Assembly (NCBI RefSeq): GCF_000334455.1
Contig: NZ_BANX01000023.1
Span: 62,001 to 126,000, forward strand
Source: Gordonia soli NBRC 108243
GTDB taxonomy: Bacteria > Actinomycetota > Actinomycetes > Mycobacteriales > Mycobacteriaceae
Length of the DNA stretch: 64,000 nt
Direction: 5' to 3'
Made by a program: the position numbers and the translations under genes. The notes beneath the pieces were generated by a model. That model was not told the DNA's origin, did no database searches, and saw nothing but the letters and a program-made list of their open reading frames with translations. Positions 30,234-41,452 of this stretch are shown one piece after another. Each line of letters opens with the position of its first letter. The first letter of the stretch is position 1.

Positions 30234-32027
30234 TCAAGATGCGGGTGTCGGACTGGTGTCGATGCGCATCGCGGCGACCAGTTCCCGATACAACTCGTCC
30301 TCTGTCAACAGCGACCGGTGGTCGCCGACGGCGCGGACTCGTCCGTGTTCGAGCACGACGATCTGATCGGCGTCCATGATCGTCGACAACCGGTGGGCGA
30401 TGGTCACCACCGCGCCCCGTCCGGCCTGCCGACGGATGCCCTCGGCGACTGCCGCCTCGGTCAGACCGTCGAGCTGCGCGGTCACCTCGTCGAGCAGGAG
30501 GAGGTCGGGGTCGGCGACCAGCCCACGTGCGAGCGCGATGCGTTGCCGTTCGCCACCGGACAGTGTCGACTGGGTGACATCGGTCGCCAGTTGGTCCGGC
30601 ATCGCGGCGACCCGCTCGTCGAGGTGGACCGCCGCCAGCGCGCGCCAGATCGCATCGTCGGTGGCGTCCGATGCGGCATACGCGACGTTCTCCCGAACCG
30701 TGCCCGGCAGCAGCGGGGTGTCCTGTTCGACGTAGGCGATCCGGGATCGAAGGTCGTGCAGTGTCCACTGTTCGAGCGGACGGCCGTCGAGGCTGATGCG
30801 ACCGCGCTCGGGCTCCAGGAACTTCAACAGGAGCGAGAAGATCGACGTCTTGCCGGCGCCCGACGGGCCAACGATGGCGGTGTGCCCGCGAGTGGGGATC
30901 GAGAGGCTCACACCGTCGAGTGCGGGCGGACGTCCGGGGGAGTAGCGCAAGACGACGTCGTCGAGTTCGAGCACATCGCCCGTTCGCGCGGTCTCTGTGT
31001 CGACGGAAGCGGTCGCGCTCGGGGCGTCGTCTTCGGTCCGGAGGTCGTTGAGCTCGGCGATGCGTGCCGCCGCAGCCAGCCCGGACTGGATCGAGGTCAT
31101 CGACTGGGTCAGCAGGGACACCGGCATCATCAGCTGAAACGCGTACAGCAAGAACGCGATCAGCGTGCTGACCTCGATCGCGCCGTCGGCCACCCGCATC
31201 GCCCCGAGCCCCAGGACGATCATGATCGCGAGGTTGATACCGCCGCCGGTGATCGTCCAGGCCCAGGCCTCGATGCGGACGGCACGGATCCCACGGGCCG
31301 CGGATCGACGCGCGTAGTCGCCGATCCGCTCGGACTCCCGTGCTTCCGCTCGACTCGCCTTGACCGTCCGGAGCGAGCGCAACACCCCCTCCAATCGCCC
31401 ACCGAGCAGACCGATCTCGGCCTGGGCTTCCTGCTGGGCCCGGGCCAGGCCCGGCATCAGGGCGGCCGCCGCGGTGGCGACGAGGCTGATGACGATGAGC
31501 GAGGCGACGAACAGGGGTAGGTCCAACACGGCCATCAGCACCAGGGCGCCGACCATCCCGACGAAGCCGTTGACACCGTTGACGATGCTCGACGTGGTCG
31601 CCTCTCGGATGAGCAGTGTGTCCGAGGTGACCCGGGCGACCATCTCACCGCTGGGTCGATGCGCGAGTTCGGGGATTCGGACGCGCAGCAGGTGTCCGAT
31701 CAGGCCGGTGCGGGTGGCCAGGATGATGCGCTCGGCGAGAGTGCCCAGCATGATCGTCTGGACCAGGGCGATGGCCGATCCCGCGACGAGCAGGACCGCG
31801 AGGGTGGTCACCGGTCCCCGCAACGACTCCGACATCGACAAACCGTCGAGGACCCGCTTGGTGACCAGGGGGGTGGCCAGCTCGGCGGCGGTGCTGAGCA
31901 GACCGAGGAAGACGCCGAGGGCGATCAGCCATCGATACGGCCTCGCATACGACCAGAGGATCCCGATCTTCGATCGGGTGGACATCGTCGGAGTCGTGCC
32001 GGATTCGCGCTGCAGAGCCTGGGTCAC
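30234..32027 (-). CDS. ABC transporter, fused membrane and ATP-binding domains (exporter)
   Basis: The 597-residue half-transporter has a six-helix type-1 exporter domain (about 30-320) followed by an ATPase. Walker A is GPSGAGKTS, the signature is [10 protein letters not shown], Walker B is [12 protein letters not shown] and the switch His is in TIAHRLS. It probably works as a homodimer and may export a lipid or drug; the substrate is unknown. GTG at 32027 is the listed start, with an ATG at 31985 (MSTRSKIG) as an alternative. It is divergent from lysX with 142 bp between. Confidence 0.88.
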   Translation of the reverse strand: MTQALQRESGTTPTMSTRSKIGILWSYARPYRWLIALGVFLGLLSTAAELATPLVTKRVLDGLSMSESLRGPVTTLAVLLVAGSAIALVQTIMLGTLAERIILATRTGLIGHLLRVRIPELAHRPSGEMVARVTSDTLLIREATTSSIVNGVNGFVGMVGALVLMAVLDLPLFVASLIVISLVATAAAALMPGLARAQQEAQAEIGLLGGRLEGVLRSLRTVKASRAEARESERIGDYARRSAARGIRAVRIEAWAWTITGGGINLAIMIVLGLGAMRVADGAIEVSTLIAFLLYAFQLMMPVSLLTQSMTSIQSGLAAAARIAELNDLRTEDDAPSATASVDTETARTGDVLELDDVVLRYSPGRPPALDGVSLSIPTRGHTAIVGPSGAGKTSIFSLLLKFLEPERGRISLDGRPLEQWTLHDLRSRIAYVEQDTPLLPGTVRENVAYAASDATDDAIWRALAAVHLDERVAAMPDQLATDVTQSTLSGGERQRIALARGLVADPDLLLLDEVTAQLDGLTEAAVAEGIRRQAGRGAVVTIAHRLSTIMDADQIVVLEHGRVRAVGDHRSLLTEDELYRELVAAMRIDTSPTPAS

Positions 32028-32169
32028 GTCGATGGCTTCCTCGAGTCGGACGCGGAACGGTCGGGTTCCACGATGGCACGCCGGTGTCCCGTACCTCCGA
32101 TCGGGCTTTCGGCGGACACGACCTCGGCGAACACACGCGGGTGCGCATGCGTGCGGCTACCGTTTGTCC

Positions 32170-35100
32170 ATGACTGTCGACATCGATGACGGCGTGCAGC
32201 ATTCGGGTGACGGGCATCCGAGGGGGCGGCATCCGGGAGGTGTCGACCCCGCCGAACTCCCGGCACGCGAGCGGACCGCAGCCGATCGGCGATCCCTCGC
32301 GCTCCTCGAGCGCATCCGCAGTCCCCGTGGATTCGGCCGCAACGGTCCCCGGATCGCCGGCACGGTGGTCGGCATCCTCGCCGCGATCTCGTTGCTGTCC
32401 AGCGTGTTCCCGTTCTTCCGGCACGCCATCCACTACCCGCGCGACTATGTCGACGACTACATCATCACGATGCCGGACACCAGCTTCGCCTGGGCGTTCG
32501 TGCTCGCCCTGATCGCGGTCGCGCTGTCGGCGCGCAAGCGCATCGCCTGGTGGATCTGCCTGGTCTACCTGCTGCTGTTCATGATCACCGCAGTGGTGTA
32601 CCTGTTGCCGCCGGTCGCGCGCGAATACGGCGTCGACGACGTGCAGCGACTGAACATCATCATCGGGTTGGCGATCGATCTCGTCGCGGTCGTCTTCCTG
32701 ATCGCGTCGTACCGGCAGTTCTACACCCGCGTCCGCCGAGGCGCCGTCTTCGCCGCTCTCGCAGTGCTCGTCGGCGGACTGGTCGTCGGAACGGTCGTCG
32801 GGTGGGGGCTGGTCTGGCTCTTCCCGCACACGCTCACCCGCGCGGAACGCCTGCCCTACGCCATCAACCGGGTCGTCGCGTTCGCCGCGGTCGACCAGGA
32901 CAACTTCAACGGCCACCACACCTTTCCGCCGATCAACGGTCTGCTGGGTCTCTTCGGTGCGCTCGCCCTGATGGCTGCCGCCATCGTGCTGTTCCGTTCG
33001 TTGCGGTTGCGGTCGTTGATGACCGCGGAGGACGAGCGGCTGATCCGCGCGCTGATCGCGCGGTTCAACGACGACGACTCACTCGCCTACTTCTCCACCC
33101 GTCGCGACAAGGCAGTCGTGTTCTCGCCCGACGGCCGGGCCGCGGTCACCTATCGCGTCGAGGTCGGTGTCGGGATCGCCGGTGGCGACCCGATCGGTGA
33201 TCCCGACTCCTGGCCGGATGCCATCGCCGAGTTCCTCGCGCTCTGTGAGCGGTACGGCTGGCACCCCGCAGCGATGGGTCCGAGCGCGCGCGGTGCGCAG
33301 GCCTACGACGCGGCGGGCTTCGGATCGCTCAACATCGGCGACGAGGCGATCCTGCGTACGCGCGACTACAGCCTCAACGGCCCCGCGATGAAGGGTGTCC
33401 GCCACGCTGTCACCCGCGCACGGCGGGCGGGCATCTCGGTGCGCATCCGTCGGCACCTCGAGCTGAGCGCGGAGGAGATGGCCGAGGTCGTCGCACGTGC
33501 CGACGCATGGCGGGACACCGACGAGGAACGCGGGTTCGCGATGGCACTCAGCCGTGTCGGCGATCCGTCCGACGGCGACTGCCTGTTGGTGGAAGCGGTG
33601 GAGAATGCCGACACCCCCGACGAGAAGGTCGTCGGGATGCTGTCGTTCGTCCCGTGGGGACGCACCGGTGTCTCGCTGGATCTGATGCGGCGCGACCGCA
33701 ACTCGGTCAACGGCATCGTGGAGACGATGGTGACCGAGCTCGCCCGCAACTCGGAGACGGTCGGGATCACCGAGGTGTCGCTCAACTTCGCGGCCTTCCG
33801 CGCCTTCTTCGAGAACGGCCCGCAGATCGGTGCCGGGCCGGTGATGCGACTGACCTACTCGGTGCTCATGTTCGGATCGCGGTTCTTCCAGATGGAGTCG
33901 CTGTACAAGTCGAACGCCAAGTATCTGCCCGACTGGGAACCGCGCTTCCTCTGCTTCGAGGACAACCGGATGATTCCCCGGGTCGGCCTGGCCGCCATCG
34001 TGACCGAGGGGTTCGTCCGGCTCCCGACGTTCGGTCGGAAGCGCCATTACACCGACGGCACCCCCGCCATCCCGGCCGGCGTGGACGTCGATCAGCTGAT
34101 CGCCGAACTCGACACCGAACGTCGGGACGCCGACTCGGTCGACGTGCATCGTCCCGAGCAGGTCCGCGTCCGCATCGCCAAGATGGACCGATTGATCGCC
34201 GAGGGCATCGACCCCTACCCACCCGCGGATCCGCCGACGCACACGATCGCCGAGGCCGCCGCGGCGCCACAAGGGACCGGCGTCCGGATCTCCGGCCGCA
34301 TCACCCGACTGCGCGACTTCGGCAAGGTGGTGTTCGCCGACGTCCACGACTGGTCCGGCCAGATCCAGGTCCTCATCGATGCGTCGAAACTCGTCGAGGG
34401 CACGCCGGACTTCGCCGGCGACGTCGACCTCGGTGATCTCGTCGAGGTGACCGGCGAGGTCGGCACGAGCCGCAAAGGCGAACTGTCGGTGGTGATGTTG
34501 ACGTGGCGGATGCTGGGCAAGTGCCTGCACCCGCTCCCCGACAAGTGGAGTGGGCTCACCGACCCCGAGGCGCGGGTGCGGCAGCGATACGTCGACCTCG
34601 CCATCAACAAGGAGTCGCGCGATCTGTTGGCCACCCGCAGTGTGGTGGTCAAATCGTTGCGCGACTTCCTCTCGGCGCGAGGCTATCTGGAGGTCGAGAC
34701 GCCGATTCTGCAACAGATCCACGGCGGCGCGAACGCCACCCCGTTCCAGACCCACATCAACGCCTATGACCTCGACCTCTATCTGCGCATCGCGCCGGAG
34801 CTGTACCTCAAGCGGCTGTGCGTCGGCGGTGTGGAGAAGGTCTTCGAGATCGGTCGGAACTTCCGCAACGAGGGCGTCGACTTCAGCCACAACCCGGAGT
34901 TCACGAGCCTCGAAGCCTATGAAGCGCACAGTGACTACCTGAAGATGCTCGACCTCACCCGCGAGATGATCCAGCACGCCGCCACGGCCGCGTACGGCGA
35001 ACCGGTCATCTGGCGGCACGGCGAGGACGGCCGTCCCGAGCGCGTCGACATCTCGGGTCAGTGGCCGGTCAAGACCGTCCACCAGGTGGTCTCCGAGGGT

Positions 35101-35610
35101 GCGGGCGAAGAGGTGACGCCGGAGACACCGGTCGAGAACCTGCGTCGGATCTGCGATCGCCTCGACATCGCGCATCGGCCGGATTGGGATGCGGGACAGG
35201 TGGTCCTGGAGCTGTACGAGCATCTGGGCGAGGATCGGACCACGTTCCCCACCTTCTACACCGACTTCCCGACGTCGACGTCGCCGCTGACGCGTGCGCA
35301 CCGGACCCGACCGGGCGTCGCCGAACGGTGGGACCTGGTGGCCTGGGGTGTCGAGTTGGGGACCGCGTACACCGAGCTGACCGATCCGGTGGAGCAACGG
35401 GCACGGCTCACCGCGCAGTCGGTGCTCGCCGCCGGCGGCGACCCCGAGGCGATGGAGCTCGACGAGGACTTCCTGCAGGCCCTCGAGTACGCGATGCCGC
35501 CGACCGGCGGTCTCGGCGTCGGAGTCGACCGGGTGGTCATGCTGATCACCGGGCAATCTATCCGTGAGTCGTTGGCGTTCCCGCTGGCCAAGCCCCAGGG
35601 CGACTCGTGA
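32170..35610 (+). CDS. lysX: bifunctional lysyl-tRNA synthetase / phosphatidylglycerol lysyltransferase LysX
   Basis: The 1146-residue protein makes lysyl-phosphatidylglycerol, which makes the membrane less negative and protects against cationic peptides. The N-terminal part has several membrane helices (about 55-280). A DUF2156 transferase domain follows (about 300-600; [17 protein letters not shown]). The rest is a class II lysyl-tRNA synthetase: OB-fold ([19 protein letters not shown]), motif 2 [20 protein letters not shown] and motif 3 [12 protein letters not shown]. Domain order and length match mycobacterial LysX (Rv1640c, about 1172). The ATG at 32170 is the start. A separate housekeeping LysS should exist elsewhere. 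Confidence 0.95.
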   Translation: MTVDIDDGVQHSGDGHPRGRHPGGVDPAELPARERTAADRRSLALLERIRSPRGFGRNGPRIAGTVVGILAAISLLSSVFPFFRHAIHYPRDYVDDYIITMPDTSFAWAFVLALIAVALSARKRIAWWICLVYLLLFMITAVVYLLPPVAREYGVDDVQRLNIIIGLAIDLVAVVFLIASYRQFYTRVRRGAVFAALAVLVGGLVVGTVVGWGLVWLFPHTLTRAERLPYAINRVVAFAAVDQDNFNGHHTFPPINGLLGLFGALALMAAAIVLFRSLRLRSLMTAEDERLIRALIARFNDDDSLAYFSTRRDKAVVFSPDGRAAVTYRVEVGVGIAGGDPIGDPDSWPDAIAEFLALCERYGWHPAAMGPSARGAQAYDAAGFGSLNIGDEAILRTRDYSLNGPAMKGVRHAVTRARRAGISVRIRRHLELSAEEMAEVVARADAWRDTDEERGFAMALSRVGDPSDGDCLLVEAVENADTPDEKVVGMLSFVPWGRTGVSLDLMRRDRNSVNGIVETMVTELARNSETVGITEVSLNFAAFRAFFENGPQIGAGPVMRLTYSVLMFGSRFFQMESLYKSNAKYLPDWEPRFLCFEDNRMIPRVGLAAIVTEGFVRLPTFGRKRHYTDGTPAIPAGVDVDQLIAELDTERRDADSVDVHRPEQVRVRIAKMDRLIAEGIDPYPPADPPTHTIAEAAAAPQGTGVRISGRITRLRDFGKVVFADVHDWSGQIQVLIDASKLVEGTPDFAGDVDLGDLVEVTGEVGTSRKGELSVVMLTWRMLGKCLHPLPDKWSGLTDPEARVRQRYVDLAINKESRDLLATRSVVVKSLRDFLSARGYLEVETPILQQIHGGANATPFQTHINAYDLDLYLRIAPELYLKRLCVGGVEKVFEIGRNFRNEGVDFSHNPEFTSLEAYEAHSDYLKMLDLTREMIQHAATAAYGEPVIWRHGEDGRPERVDISGQWPVKTVHQVVSEGAGEEVTPETPVENLRRICDRLDIAHRPDWDAGQVVLELYEHLGEDRTTFPTFYTDFPTSTSPLTRAHRTRPGVAERWDLVAWGVELGTAYTELTDPVEQRARLTAQSVLAAGGDPEAMELDEDFLQALEYAMPPTGGLGVGVDRVVMLITGQSIRESLAFPLAKPQGDS

Positions 35611-35683
35611 CCGTTTCGCGAGGTCGGCGCCTCCCATGCCGCCACCTCCGATGCCGGCTCCGCGCTGTTGGCGACCGCAGACA

Positions 35684-36586
35684 ATGACCGACCGGCCCGC
35701 GACCGACCGGCCCGCGCCCGGCCGGCTCATCGATGTCGGCGGCTATCGGCTGCACGTCGTCGACGAAGGGTCGGGTCCGCCGTTGATGCTGATGGCGGCG
35801 TTGGGCAGCAACTGGTTCGACCTCGACCCGTTGGCGGCCCGACTCCGCGACCGCTGGCGGGTGATCCGCTACGACCGACCGGGATACGGACTGTCGGGTC
35901 GGCTCATCCGCGGCCGTCCGCACACCCTTGCGGGCGAGGTGCACCGGATGGTCGGCGTCCTCGACGAGTTGGGCGTCACCGAACCGGTCACCATCGCCGC
36001 CCACTCGATGGCGTCGCTGTACGCGGAGGGTTTCGCGCGCACCCACCCGACAAGGACCGCAGGGGTGCTGATGCTCGACGGATCGTTCGTACTCGCACCG
36101 TGGCGACTGGTCCCCACCGGTTTCCGCGTCGGCAACGCGCACCGACTCATCGGACTCGCCGAGGCAGTGGGCACCAGACTCGGTGTCCGGCGACGCGGGA
36201 CCAACGTCTTCCGCGGCCGATTCCTGCCTGCCCCACCCGAGGGATTCGACGAGCACCAGCAGTACTGGACACGGCGGGTGTTCGGCAGCCCACAGATGCT
36301 CCTGGCATTGCTCGCCGAGAACGCGGCGTTCCCGCGGATCAACGGCGACCTCCGACGATGGCGCCGTCGGCGGCCGATGCCGCCGCCCGCTGACTGTCCG
36401 GTGGTGGTCGTGGTCGCGCTCCCCGGGCCCCGACCGTGGAACGAGTTCTGGCTGTGGAAGCAGCAGCGATACGCCGACGTCCTCGGTGGGCGGGTCGCGA
36501 AAATCGAACCCGCACACCACTTCGTCGTACTCGACCGCCCGGACGACGTCGCCGCGATCATCGACGAGGTGCGTCCGGCATATTGA
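35684..36586 (+). CDS. alpha/beta hydrolase
   Basis: The 300-residue protein has the alpha/beta hydrolase core: strand YRLHVVDEGSGPPLMLM, then IRYDRPGYGLSG, and the nucleophile elbow AAHSMAS with Ser108. The usual first Gly of GxSxG is Ala here and the last is Ala. The catalytic His is probably in PAHHFVVLDRP near residue 283. The substrate is unknown. ATG at 35684 is chosen over upstream starts inside the lysX tail. It follows lysX by 73 bp and may be cotranscribed. Confidence 0.82.
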   Translation: MTDRPATDRPAPGRLIDVGGYRLHVVDEGSGPPLMLMAALGSNWFDLDPLAARLRDRWRVIRYDRPGYGLSGRLIRGRPHTLAGEVHRMVGVLDELGVTEPVTIAAHSMASLYAEGFARTHPTRTAGVLMLDGSFVLAPWRLVPTGFRVGNAHRLIGLAEAVGTRLGVRRRGTNVFRGRFLPAPPEGFDEHQQYWTRRVFGSPQMLLALLAENAAFPRINGDLRRWRRRRPMPPPADCPVVVVVALPGPRPWNEFWLWKQQRYADVLGGRVAKIEPAHHFVVLDRPDDVAAIIDEVRPAY

Positions 36587-36626
36587 GGTCGCCCACGCCT
36601 CACGGTCGCGCACTACCTTCGGCGGG

Positions 36627-37136
36627 ATGACCACCTCGGGCGCCGCAGGTGAACACTCGGCCCGCTCGCTACGCTCCCGGCGCGGTGATGATTCGGCCCG
36701 CTCGCTGCGCTCCCGGCGCCGGGCCACCGCGGGGGCGCTCGTCGGACTCGGCCTGTTCCAGGCGGGACTGGCCGCCGGTCGTCCGTGGGGGCGATTCGCC
36801 TACGGCGGCACCCACGATCGCGCCGTCCCCGTCGGACTCCGGCGGGTCAGCGCGATCGCCGCAGTCGGATACGCGGGGGTGGCGGGTGCCCTGGTCGCCG
36901 ACGATCTCGAGCCGCACGTACATCGTCGCCTGCTCACCGGCGTCGCCGCGTTCACCGGTGTCGGGACCGTGCTGAACGCGGCCTCCCCATCGGTGCCGGA
37001 ACGCGCGACGTGGACGCCGGTCTGTCTCGCGACGACTCTGCTCGCACTCTGGGCACGCGCTAGGATCCACCCCGCCGAGCGGCCCGGGAGTGGCCCAAGT
37101 TACCCGCGGGTACCCATGACGTCGGGTCACACCTAA
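36627..37136 (+). CDS. small membrane protein with an internal DNA repeat in its N-terminus
   Basis: The 169-residue protein has about four hydrophobic helices (from [16 protein letters not shown] onward) and no recognised family. The N-terminal 35 residues contain the duplicated sequence SARSLRSRR, encoded by a 27-bp repeat copied 36 bp apart (36657-36683 and 36693-36719). ATG at 36627 is the annotated start, but a start after the repeat cannot be excluded. It ends 10 bp before rraA. Confidence 0.6.
   Translation: MTTSGAAGEHSARSLRSRRGDDSARSLRSRRRATAGALVGLGLFQAGLAAGRPWGRFAYGGTHDRAVPVGLRRVSAIAAVGYAGVAGALVADDLEPHVHRRLLTGVAAFTGVGTVLNAASPSVPERATWTPVCLATTLLALWARARIHPAERPGSGPSYPRVPMTSGHT
36657..36719 (+). 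repeat. 27-bp direct repeat (CGGCCCGCTCGCT-type)
   Basis: Two copies of a 27-bp unit beginning TCGGCCCGCTCGCT differ at one base. The unit is itself partly palindromic (GAGCGnAGCGAG core), which is typical of interspersed actinobacterial repeats. Confidence 0.8.
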
Positions 37137-37146
37137 GCTGGTCCCC

Positions 37147-37635
37147 ATGACCGAGGCAGTCTTCACCCCGACGGCCGATCTCGTCGACGAGATCGGCCCC
37201 GATGTCCGCAGCGTCGACACCCAGTTCACCCAGTACGGGGGACGCCGGGAGTTCGTCGGGCGGGTCACCACCGTCAAGTGCTTCCAGGACAACGCGCTGC
37301 TCAAGTCGGTGCTGGGCGAATCCAACCCCGGCGGCGTGCTCGTCGTCGACGGTGACGCCTCGGTGCACACCGCGCTCGTCGGCGACATCATCGCCGAGCT
37401 CGGCCGCTCCAACGGGTGGGCCGGGATCGTCGTCAACGGTGCGATCCGTGACGCCGCGACCATCGGCGGAATGGAGATCGGGGTCAAGGCCCTCGGCACC
37501 AACCCACGTAAATCCACCAAGACCGGAGCGGGTGAACGCGACATCCCGCTGACCATCGGCGGCGAGACGTTCACCCCCGGTGACCTGCTCTACTCCGACG
37601 ACGACGGCATCGTGCTGGTCGCGCAAGAGAAGTGA
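37147..37635 (+). CDS. rraA: RraA family protein (RNase E inhibitor / HMG aldolase fold)
   Basis: The 162-residue protein matches Rra[20 protein letters not shown], then [21 protein letters not shown], and the signature [14 protein letters not shown] with the metal-binding Asp following Arg. Members are trimeric; they act as regulators of RNase E in E. coli or as Mg-dependent 4-hydroxy-4-methyl-2-oxoglutarate/oxaloacetate aldolases, and the fold alone does not decide. It corresponds to Rv3853. ATG at 37147 has no good ribosome site, so translation may be leaderless or coupled to the gene ending 10 bp before. gabD2 follows by 10 bp. Confidence 0.9.
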   Translation: MTEAVFTPTADLVDEIGPDVRSVDTQFTQYGGRREFVGRVTTVKCFQDNALLKSVLGESNPGGVLVVDGDASVHTALVGDIIAELGRSNGWAGIVVNGAIRDAATIGGMEIGVKALGTNPRKSTKTGAGERDIPLTIGGETFTPGDLLYSDDDGIVLVAQEK

Positions 37636-37645
37636 GGTAAGGATC

Positions 37646-39199
37646 ATGCCGAAGCCCACCCCGGACACCTTTCGCCGTCTGGCCGCGCTGGCCGCCATCG
37701 AGGATGCCGCGTCCCGTCCGACGCGCTCGATCCTCGAGGCCTACAGCGGCACCGAGATGGCCACCATCCCCGTCGGTACCGCCGACGACCTCGAGCGTGC
37801 GGTCGGTCGTGCGCGTGCCGCACAGCAGGGCTGGGCCACCCGCACCCCGGCCCAGCGCGCCGAGGTGCTCGACGCCTTCGCCGATCTCGTGCACAAGCAC
37901 TCCGCCGCTTTGCAGGACATCGCGCAGGCCGAGACCGGCAAGGCCCGGATCTACGCTCAGGAAGAGGTCCTCGACGTCGCGATCACCGCGCGGCACTACG
38001 CGACCGTCGGGCCCAAGCTGCTCGCCGAGCGTCGGGTGAAGGGCATGTTGCCCGGAGCCACCAATGTCCGGGTGCGCTACCAGCCGAAGGGTGTGGTCGG
38101 CGTGATCAGCCCGTGGAACTACCCGCTGACGCTGGCCGCTTCCGACGCGGTTGCTGCGCTGCTCGCCGGCAACGCCGTGGTCATCAAGCCCGACAGCCAG
38201 ACACCGTACTGCGCACTCGCCATCGCCGAACTGCTCTACGAGGCAGGTCTGCCCGCCGACCTGTACGCGGTTGTCCCGGGGCCGGGAAGTGTTGTCGGAC
38301 AGGCGATCCTGGCGTCGACCGACTACGTCATGTTCACCGGCTCGTCGGAGACCGGCGCGTCACTGGCCGAGCAGGCCGGGCGTCGCCTCATCGGGTTCTC
38401 GGCCGAACTCGGCGGCAAGAACCCGATGATCGTGACCAAGTCGGCGAACATCGCCCGCGCCGTCGACGGTGCCGCGCGCGCCTGCTACTCCAACTCCGGG
38501 CAGCTCTGCATCTCCATCGAGCGCCTGTACGTCGACAAGGCGATCGCCGACGAGTTCACCGCGAAGTTCGCCGAGCACGTCAGCAACATGAAGCTCACCG
38601 CGACCTACGACTTCTCCGCCGACATGGGGTCGCTGGCCTCGGCCGCTCAGATCGACGGCACCGAGGCGCATGTCGAGGACGCGAAGGCCAAGGGCGCCAA
38701 GGTGGTCGCGGGCGGACGTCGTCGCGCCGACCTCGGACCGTTCTTCTACGAGCCGACCGTGCTCACCGAGGTCACCGAGCAGATGGAGTGCTTCGCGGGC
38801 GAGACCTTCGGTCCGGTCGTGTCGATCTACCCGGTCGACTCGACCGACGAGGCCATCAAGTTGGCCAACCAGACCGACTACGGACTGAACGCGAGTGTGT
38901 TCGCCGGCAGCAGCTCCGAGGCTCAGGAGATCGCCGAGCAGCTCCGCGCCGGAACGGTGAACATCAACGAGGGCTATGCCGCGGCGTGGGCTTCGACTGC
39001 GGCCCCGATGGGCGGCATGGGCATCTCCGGGGTCGGGCGTCGCCACGGCGAGGAGGGGCTGCTCAAGTACACCGAGCCCCAGACCATCGCCGAGCAGCGA
39101 TTCCTGGGCATCGACAAGACGCGTGGCATCCCGGACGGTGTGTACCGCACGATCACCCCGTTCGCGATCCGGGCTCTGAAGTACCTGCCCGGCCGCTGA
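37646..39199 (+). CDS. gabD2: succinate-semialdehyde dehydrogenase (NADP+), GabD2 type
   Basis: The 517-residue enzyme should oxidise succinic semialdehyde to succinate. The general base Glu254 lies in SAELGGKNP and the catalytic Cys288 in NSGQLCISIERL. The start MPKPTPDTFRRLAALAAI and overall length match mycobacterial GabD2 (Rv1731). ATG at 37646 follows GAGGTAAGGATC. It is probably cotranscribed with rraA (10-bp gap). A long hairpin ends the transcript. Confidence 0.9.
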   Translation: MPKPTPDTFRRLAALAAIEDAASRPTRSILEAYSGTEMATIPVGTADDLERAVGRARAAQQGWATRTPAQRAEVLDAFADLVHKHSAALQDIAQAETGKARIYAQEEVLDVAITARHYATVGPKLLAERRVKGMLPGATNVRVRYQPKGVVGVISPWNYPLTLAASDAVAALLAGNAVVIKPDSQTPYCALAIAELLYEAGLPADLYAVVPGPGSVVGQAILASTDYVMFTGSSETGASLAEQAGRRLIGFSAELGGKNPMIVTKSANIARAVDGAARACYSNSGQLCISIERLYVDKAIADEFTAKFAEHVSNMKLTATYDFSADMGSLASAAQIDGTEAHVEDAKAKGAKVVAGGRRRADLGPFFYEPTVLTEVTEQMECFAGETFGPVVSIYPVDSTDEAIKLANQTDYGLNASVFAGSSSEAQEIAEQLRAGTVNINEGYAAAWASTAAPMGGMGISGVGRRHGEEGLLKYTEPQTIAEQRFLGIDKTRGIPDGVYRTITPFAIRALKYLPGR

Positions 39200-39242
39200 T
39201 CACGCGCGCTTTTCGGTAGCGCACCGAGGCGCTCTGTTTCTT

Positions 39243-39300
39243 CCGCCCCGAACCTTCTCTTCCGCCGCCTGCAGCACGCGGAAGGAGAAGTTCGGGGCGG
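39243..39300. terminator. long imperfect hairpin after gabD2
   Basis: CCGCCCCGAA at 39243-39252 pairs with 39291-39300, and the stem continues with bulges through CTTCTC and TTCCGC, giving over 20 paired bases. It lies 44 bp after the gabD2 stop. Confidence 0.6.
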
Positions 39301-39363
39301 AGGAACATCTTTCGTGACGCGAACAGCCAGCGGGGCCACCATGCCCCGGGTTACGGTGGCGAC

Positions 39364-40554
39364 GTGATCAGCCGCCCCGCGCGACCCCGTACCCTGCTCG
39401 TCACACTCGCCGCCGGCACTCTTGCCGCCGGTCTGATGGGTCCGGTAGCCCCGGCCCAGGCCGCTCCCGCTCTGTCGGTGAGCACGGTCGCGTCGGGCCT
39501 CGACAAACCGTGGGACGTCGAGGTGGCACCGGATGGAACGCTGATCACCGGTGAGCGCAGCGGTCGCTTCGTGGCGGTCCGCCCCGGTGGGGCGACCCGC
39601 ACGGTGACCGCCGATCAGTCGAAGCTCTTCGTCACCAACGAGGCAGGCCTGATGGGCCTGGCGCTCGATCGCAACTTCGCATCCAACCGCACCCTGTACT
39701 CGTGTCAGGCCGAGAAGACCTCACCAGGTGCCCTCGATGCGGGTTCCGCAGGACCGCTGCCCATTCCGTTGCCGAACACCGGACAGGTCATCAACGTGGT
39801 GGCGTGGCGGATCAACGACGATTGGTCGGCCGCGACGCGCACGCGGACGGTCCTCACGAACATCCCGGTCAACTCCGGTGGCCGCCATGCCGGATGCGGC
39901 CTCACCGCCGCACCCGACGGAACGCTCTGGGTCGGGACGGGCGACAACGCCACTCCGTCGTACCCGCAGAGCCGGACGGTGTTGGGCGGCAAGGTCCTCC
40001 ACATCACCACCGGCGGCGCACCGGCCGGCGGCACGCTGCGCGGCACGCCCATCTACTCCCTCGGCCATCGCAACGTCCAGGGCGTCGCCGTGCAGCCGGG
40101 TACCGGCCGCGTGTACGCCATCGAGCAGGGCACCGACCGCGACGACGAACTGAATCTCCTTCGCCCGGGCGGCAATTACGGATATCGCCCCGACCGTGCG
40201 CCCTTCATCTACGACGAGTCGGTGCCGATGACCGACCCGAGTCGGGTGCCCGGTGCCATCGGCGCCGTGTGGAAGTCCGGCTACCCGACCATCGCGACCC
40301 CCGCCCTCGAGTTCCTGCCGACCAGCGGCTGGGGGGACCTCAACGGCGCGGTCGCGATCTCGGCCCAGAAGGGCAAGCGGCTGGTGTTCGTGAAGCTCTC
40401 CGAGAACGGCCAGCAGACCGTTGGTACCACCGAAGCGCTCCAGGACACCTACGGGCGCCTCCGCGGCCTCAAGCTCGACCAGGACGGCTCGTTGCTCGTC
40501 ACCACCGACAACGGGGGCTCCGACCGCATCCTGCGTGTACGCCCGGCGAGCTGA
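39364..40554 (+). CDS. secreted PQQ-type glucose/sorbosone dehydrogenase
   Basis: The 396-residue protein begins with a signal peptide (about 1-34, cleavage after AQA). It continues as the GSDH beta-propeller: GLDKPWDVEVAPDGTLITGERSG, GGRHAGCGLTAAPDGTLWVGTGD, and GHRNVQGVAVQPGTGRVYAIEQG. It should oxidise sugars or sugar alcohols outside the membrane with PQQ or a similar quinone; no PQQ biosynthesis gene is in the window. GTG at 39364 is the start. The cyclase gene follows by 29 bp, probably in one transcript. Confidence 0.87.
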   Translation: MISRPARPRTLLVTLAAGTLAAGLMGPVAPAQAAPALSVSTVASGLDKPWDVEVAPDGTLITGERSGRFVAVRPGGATRTVTADQSKLFVTNEAGLMGLALDRNFASNRTLYSCQAEKTSPGALDAGSAGPLPIPLPNTGQVINVVAWRINDDWSAATRTRTVLTNIPVNSGGRHAGCGLTAAPDGTLWVGTGDNATPSYPQSRTVLGGKVLHITTGGAPAGGTLRGTPIYSLGHRNVQGVAVQPGTGRVYAIEQGTDRDDELNLLRPGGNYGYRPDRAPFIYDESVPMTDPSRVPGAIGAVWKSGYPTIATPALEFLPTSGWGDLNGAVAISAQKGKRLVFVKLSENGQQTVGTTEALQDTYGRLRGLKLDQDGSLLVTTDNGGSDRILRVRPAS

Positions 40555-40583
40555 CCGGGCTGCGACGATCAAGCGAGCTGACC

Positions 40584-41378
40584 GTGTGCGATGAGGAGAT
40601 CGTGCGGCACGCGCATGACGAAGCGAGACGGTTCTCCCGACGCGCCGCGCTGCGCATGACCGCCGGACTGGCCGGTGGGACGGCGGCGGCGATCGCCACC
40701 GGCCCGGCACTCGCCCAGGCCGCGCCGGGTACGCGAGTCGTCGATCTGACACATGTGCTGTCGCCCTCGTTCCCGAGATGGCCGGGAAATCCCCCGATGG
40801 TCTCGGTCCAGACGTCGCGGGTCGGGTCGGGTGACCGCGGCTACGCCACGCGATGGGTCTCCTATCCGGAACACTCGGGCACCCACGTCGATGCGCCGGC
40901 CCACAAGATCGGCGCCGGGATCACCGTGGAACGGATCGCAGCGTCAGACCTGGTCGCGCCGCTCGTGGTCATCAGCATCGCCGCTCGCGCGGCGACGAAT
41001 CGGCGGGCGACGCTCACCGAACGCGACATCGCCGACTTCGAGGAGCGACACGGTCGCATCCCGAGCCGCTCCCTCGTTGCGCTGCACACCGGGTGGCAGC
41101 CGAGCACCGGCGGCGCCGACGCCGCCGGATTCAGCGGCGGCGCCGTCGACTTCCTGGTGTCCGAACGGAACGTTGTCGCGATCGGTACGGACACGCTCAG
41201 CATCGACGTGAAAGACGCGGTCGCGGCACACACCGCGATCCTCGGTGCGGGACGCTATGCCGTCGAGGCGCTGGCCGCGCTCGCGTCGGTTCCGGCGACG
41301 GGCGCGCAGGTCGTCGTCGGTGCCCCGCGCTTCGCCGGCGGGACCGGCGGCCCCTCGCGCGTGCTCGCCCTGGCTTAG
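40584..41378 (+). CDS. Tat-exported cyclase family protein (kynurenine formamidase-like)
   Basis: The 264-residue protein has a twin-arginine-type signal (SRRAALRMTAGLAGG, cleavage after ALAQA near residue 48). The metal-binding signature of the cyclase/KynB family, HSGTHVDAPAH, follows near residue 95. The family hydrolyses cyclic or formyl amides and esters in a divalent-metal-dependent manner. The start is GTG 40584; a later GTG at 40602 would shorten the cytoplasmic end and is also possible. It follows the sugar dehydrogenase by 29 bp, and both products are exported. Confidence 0.82.
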   Translation: MCDEEIVRHAHDEARRFSRRAALRMTAGLAGGTAAAIATGPALAQAAPGTRVVDLTHVLSPSFPRWPGNPPMVSVQTSRVGSGDRGYATRWVSYPEHSGTHVDAPAHKIGAGITVERIAASDLVAPLVVISIAARAATNRRATLTERDIADFEERHGRIPSRSLVALHTGWQPSTGGADAAGFSGGAVDFLVSERNVVAIGTDTLSIDVKDAVAAHTAILGAGRYAVEALAALASVPATGAQVVVGAPRFAGGTGGPSRVLALA

Positions 41379-41452
41379 CCTGGTCGGCGACGCACCTCGA
41401 AAATGACCGTATGTCTTGACAAAGTTCGCACCACGCGGCTTGACTGCGGAGT

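Noticed and set aside
41416-41446. TTGACA promoter before the first Gfo/Idh gene
   Set aside because: TTGACA is present at 41416-41421 but no -10 hexamer follows at 16-18 bp; a second TTGAC lies there instead.
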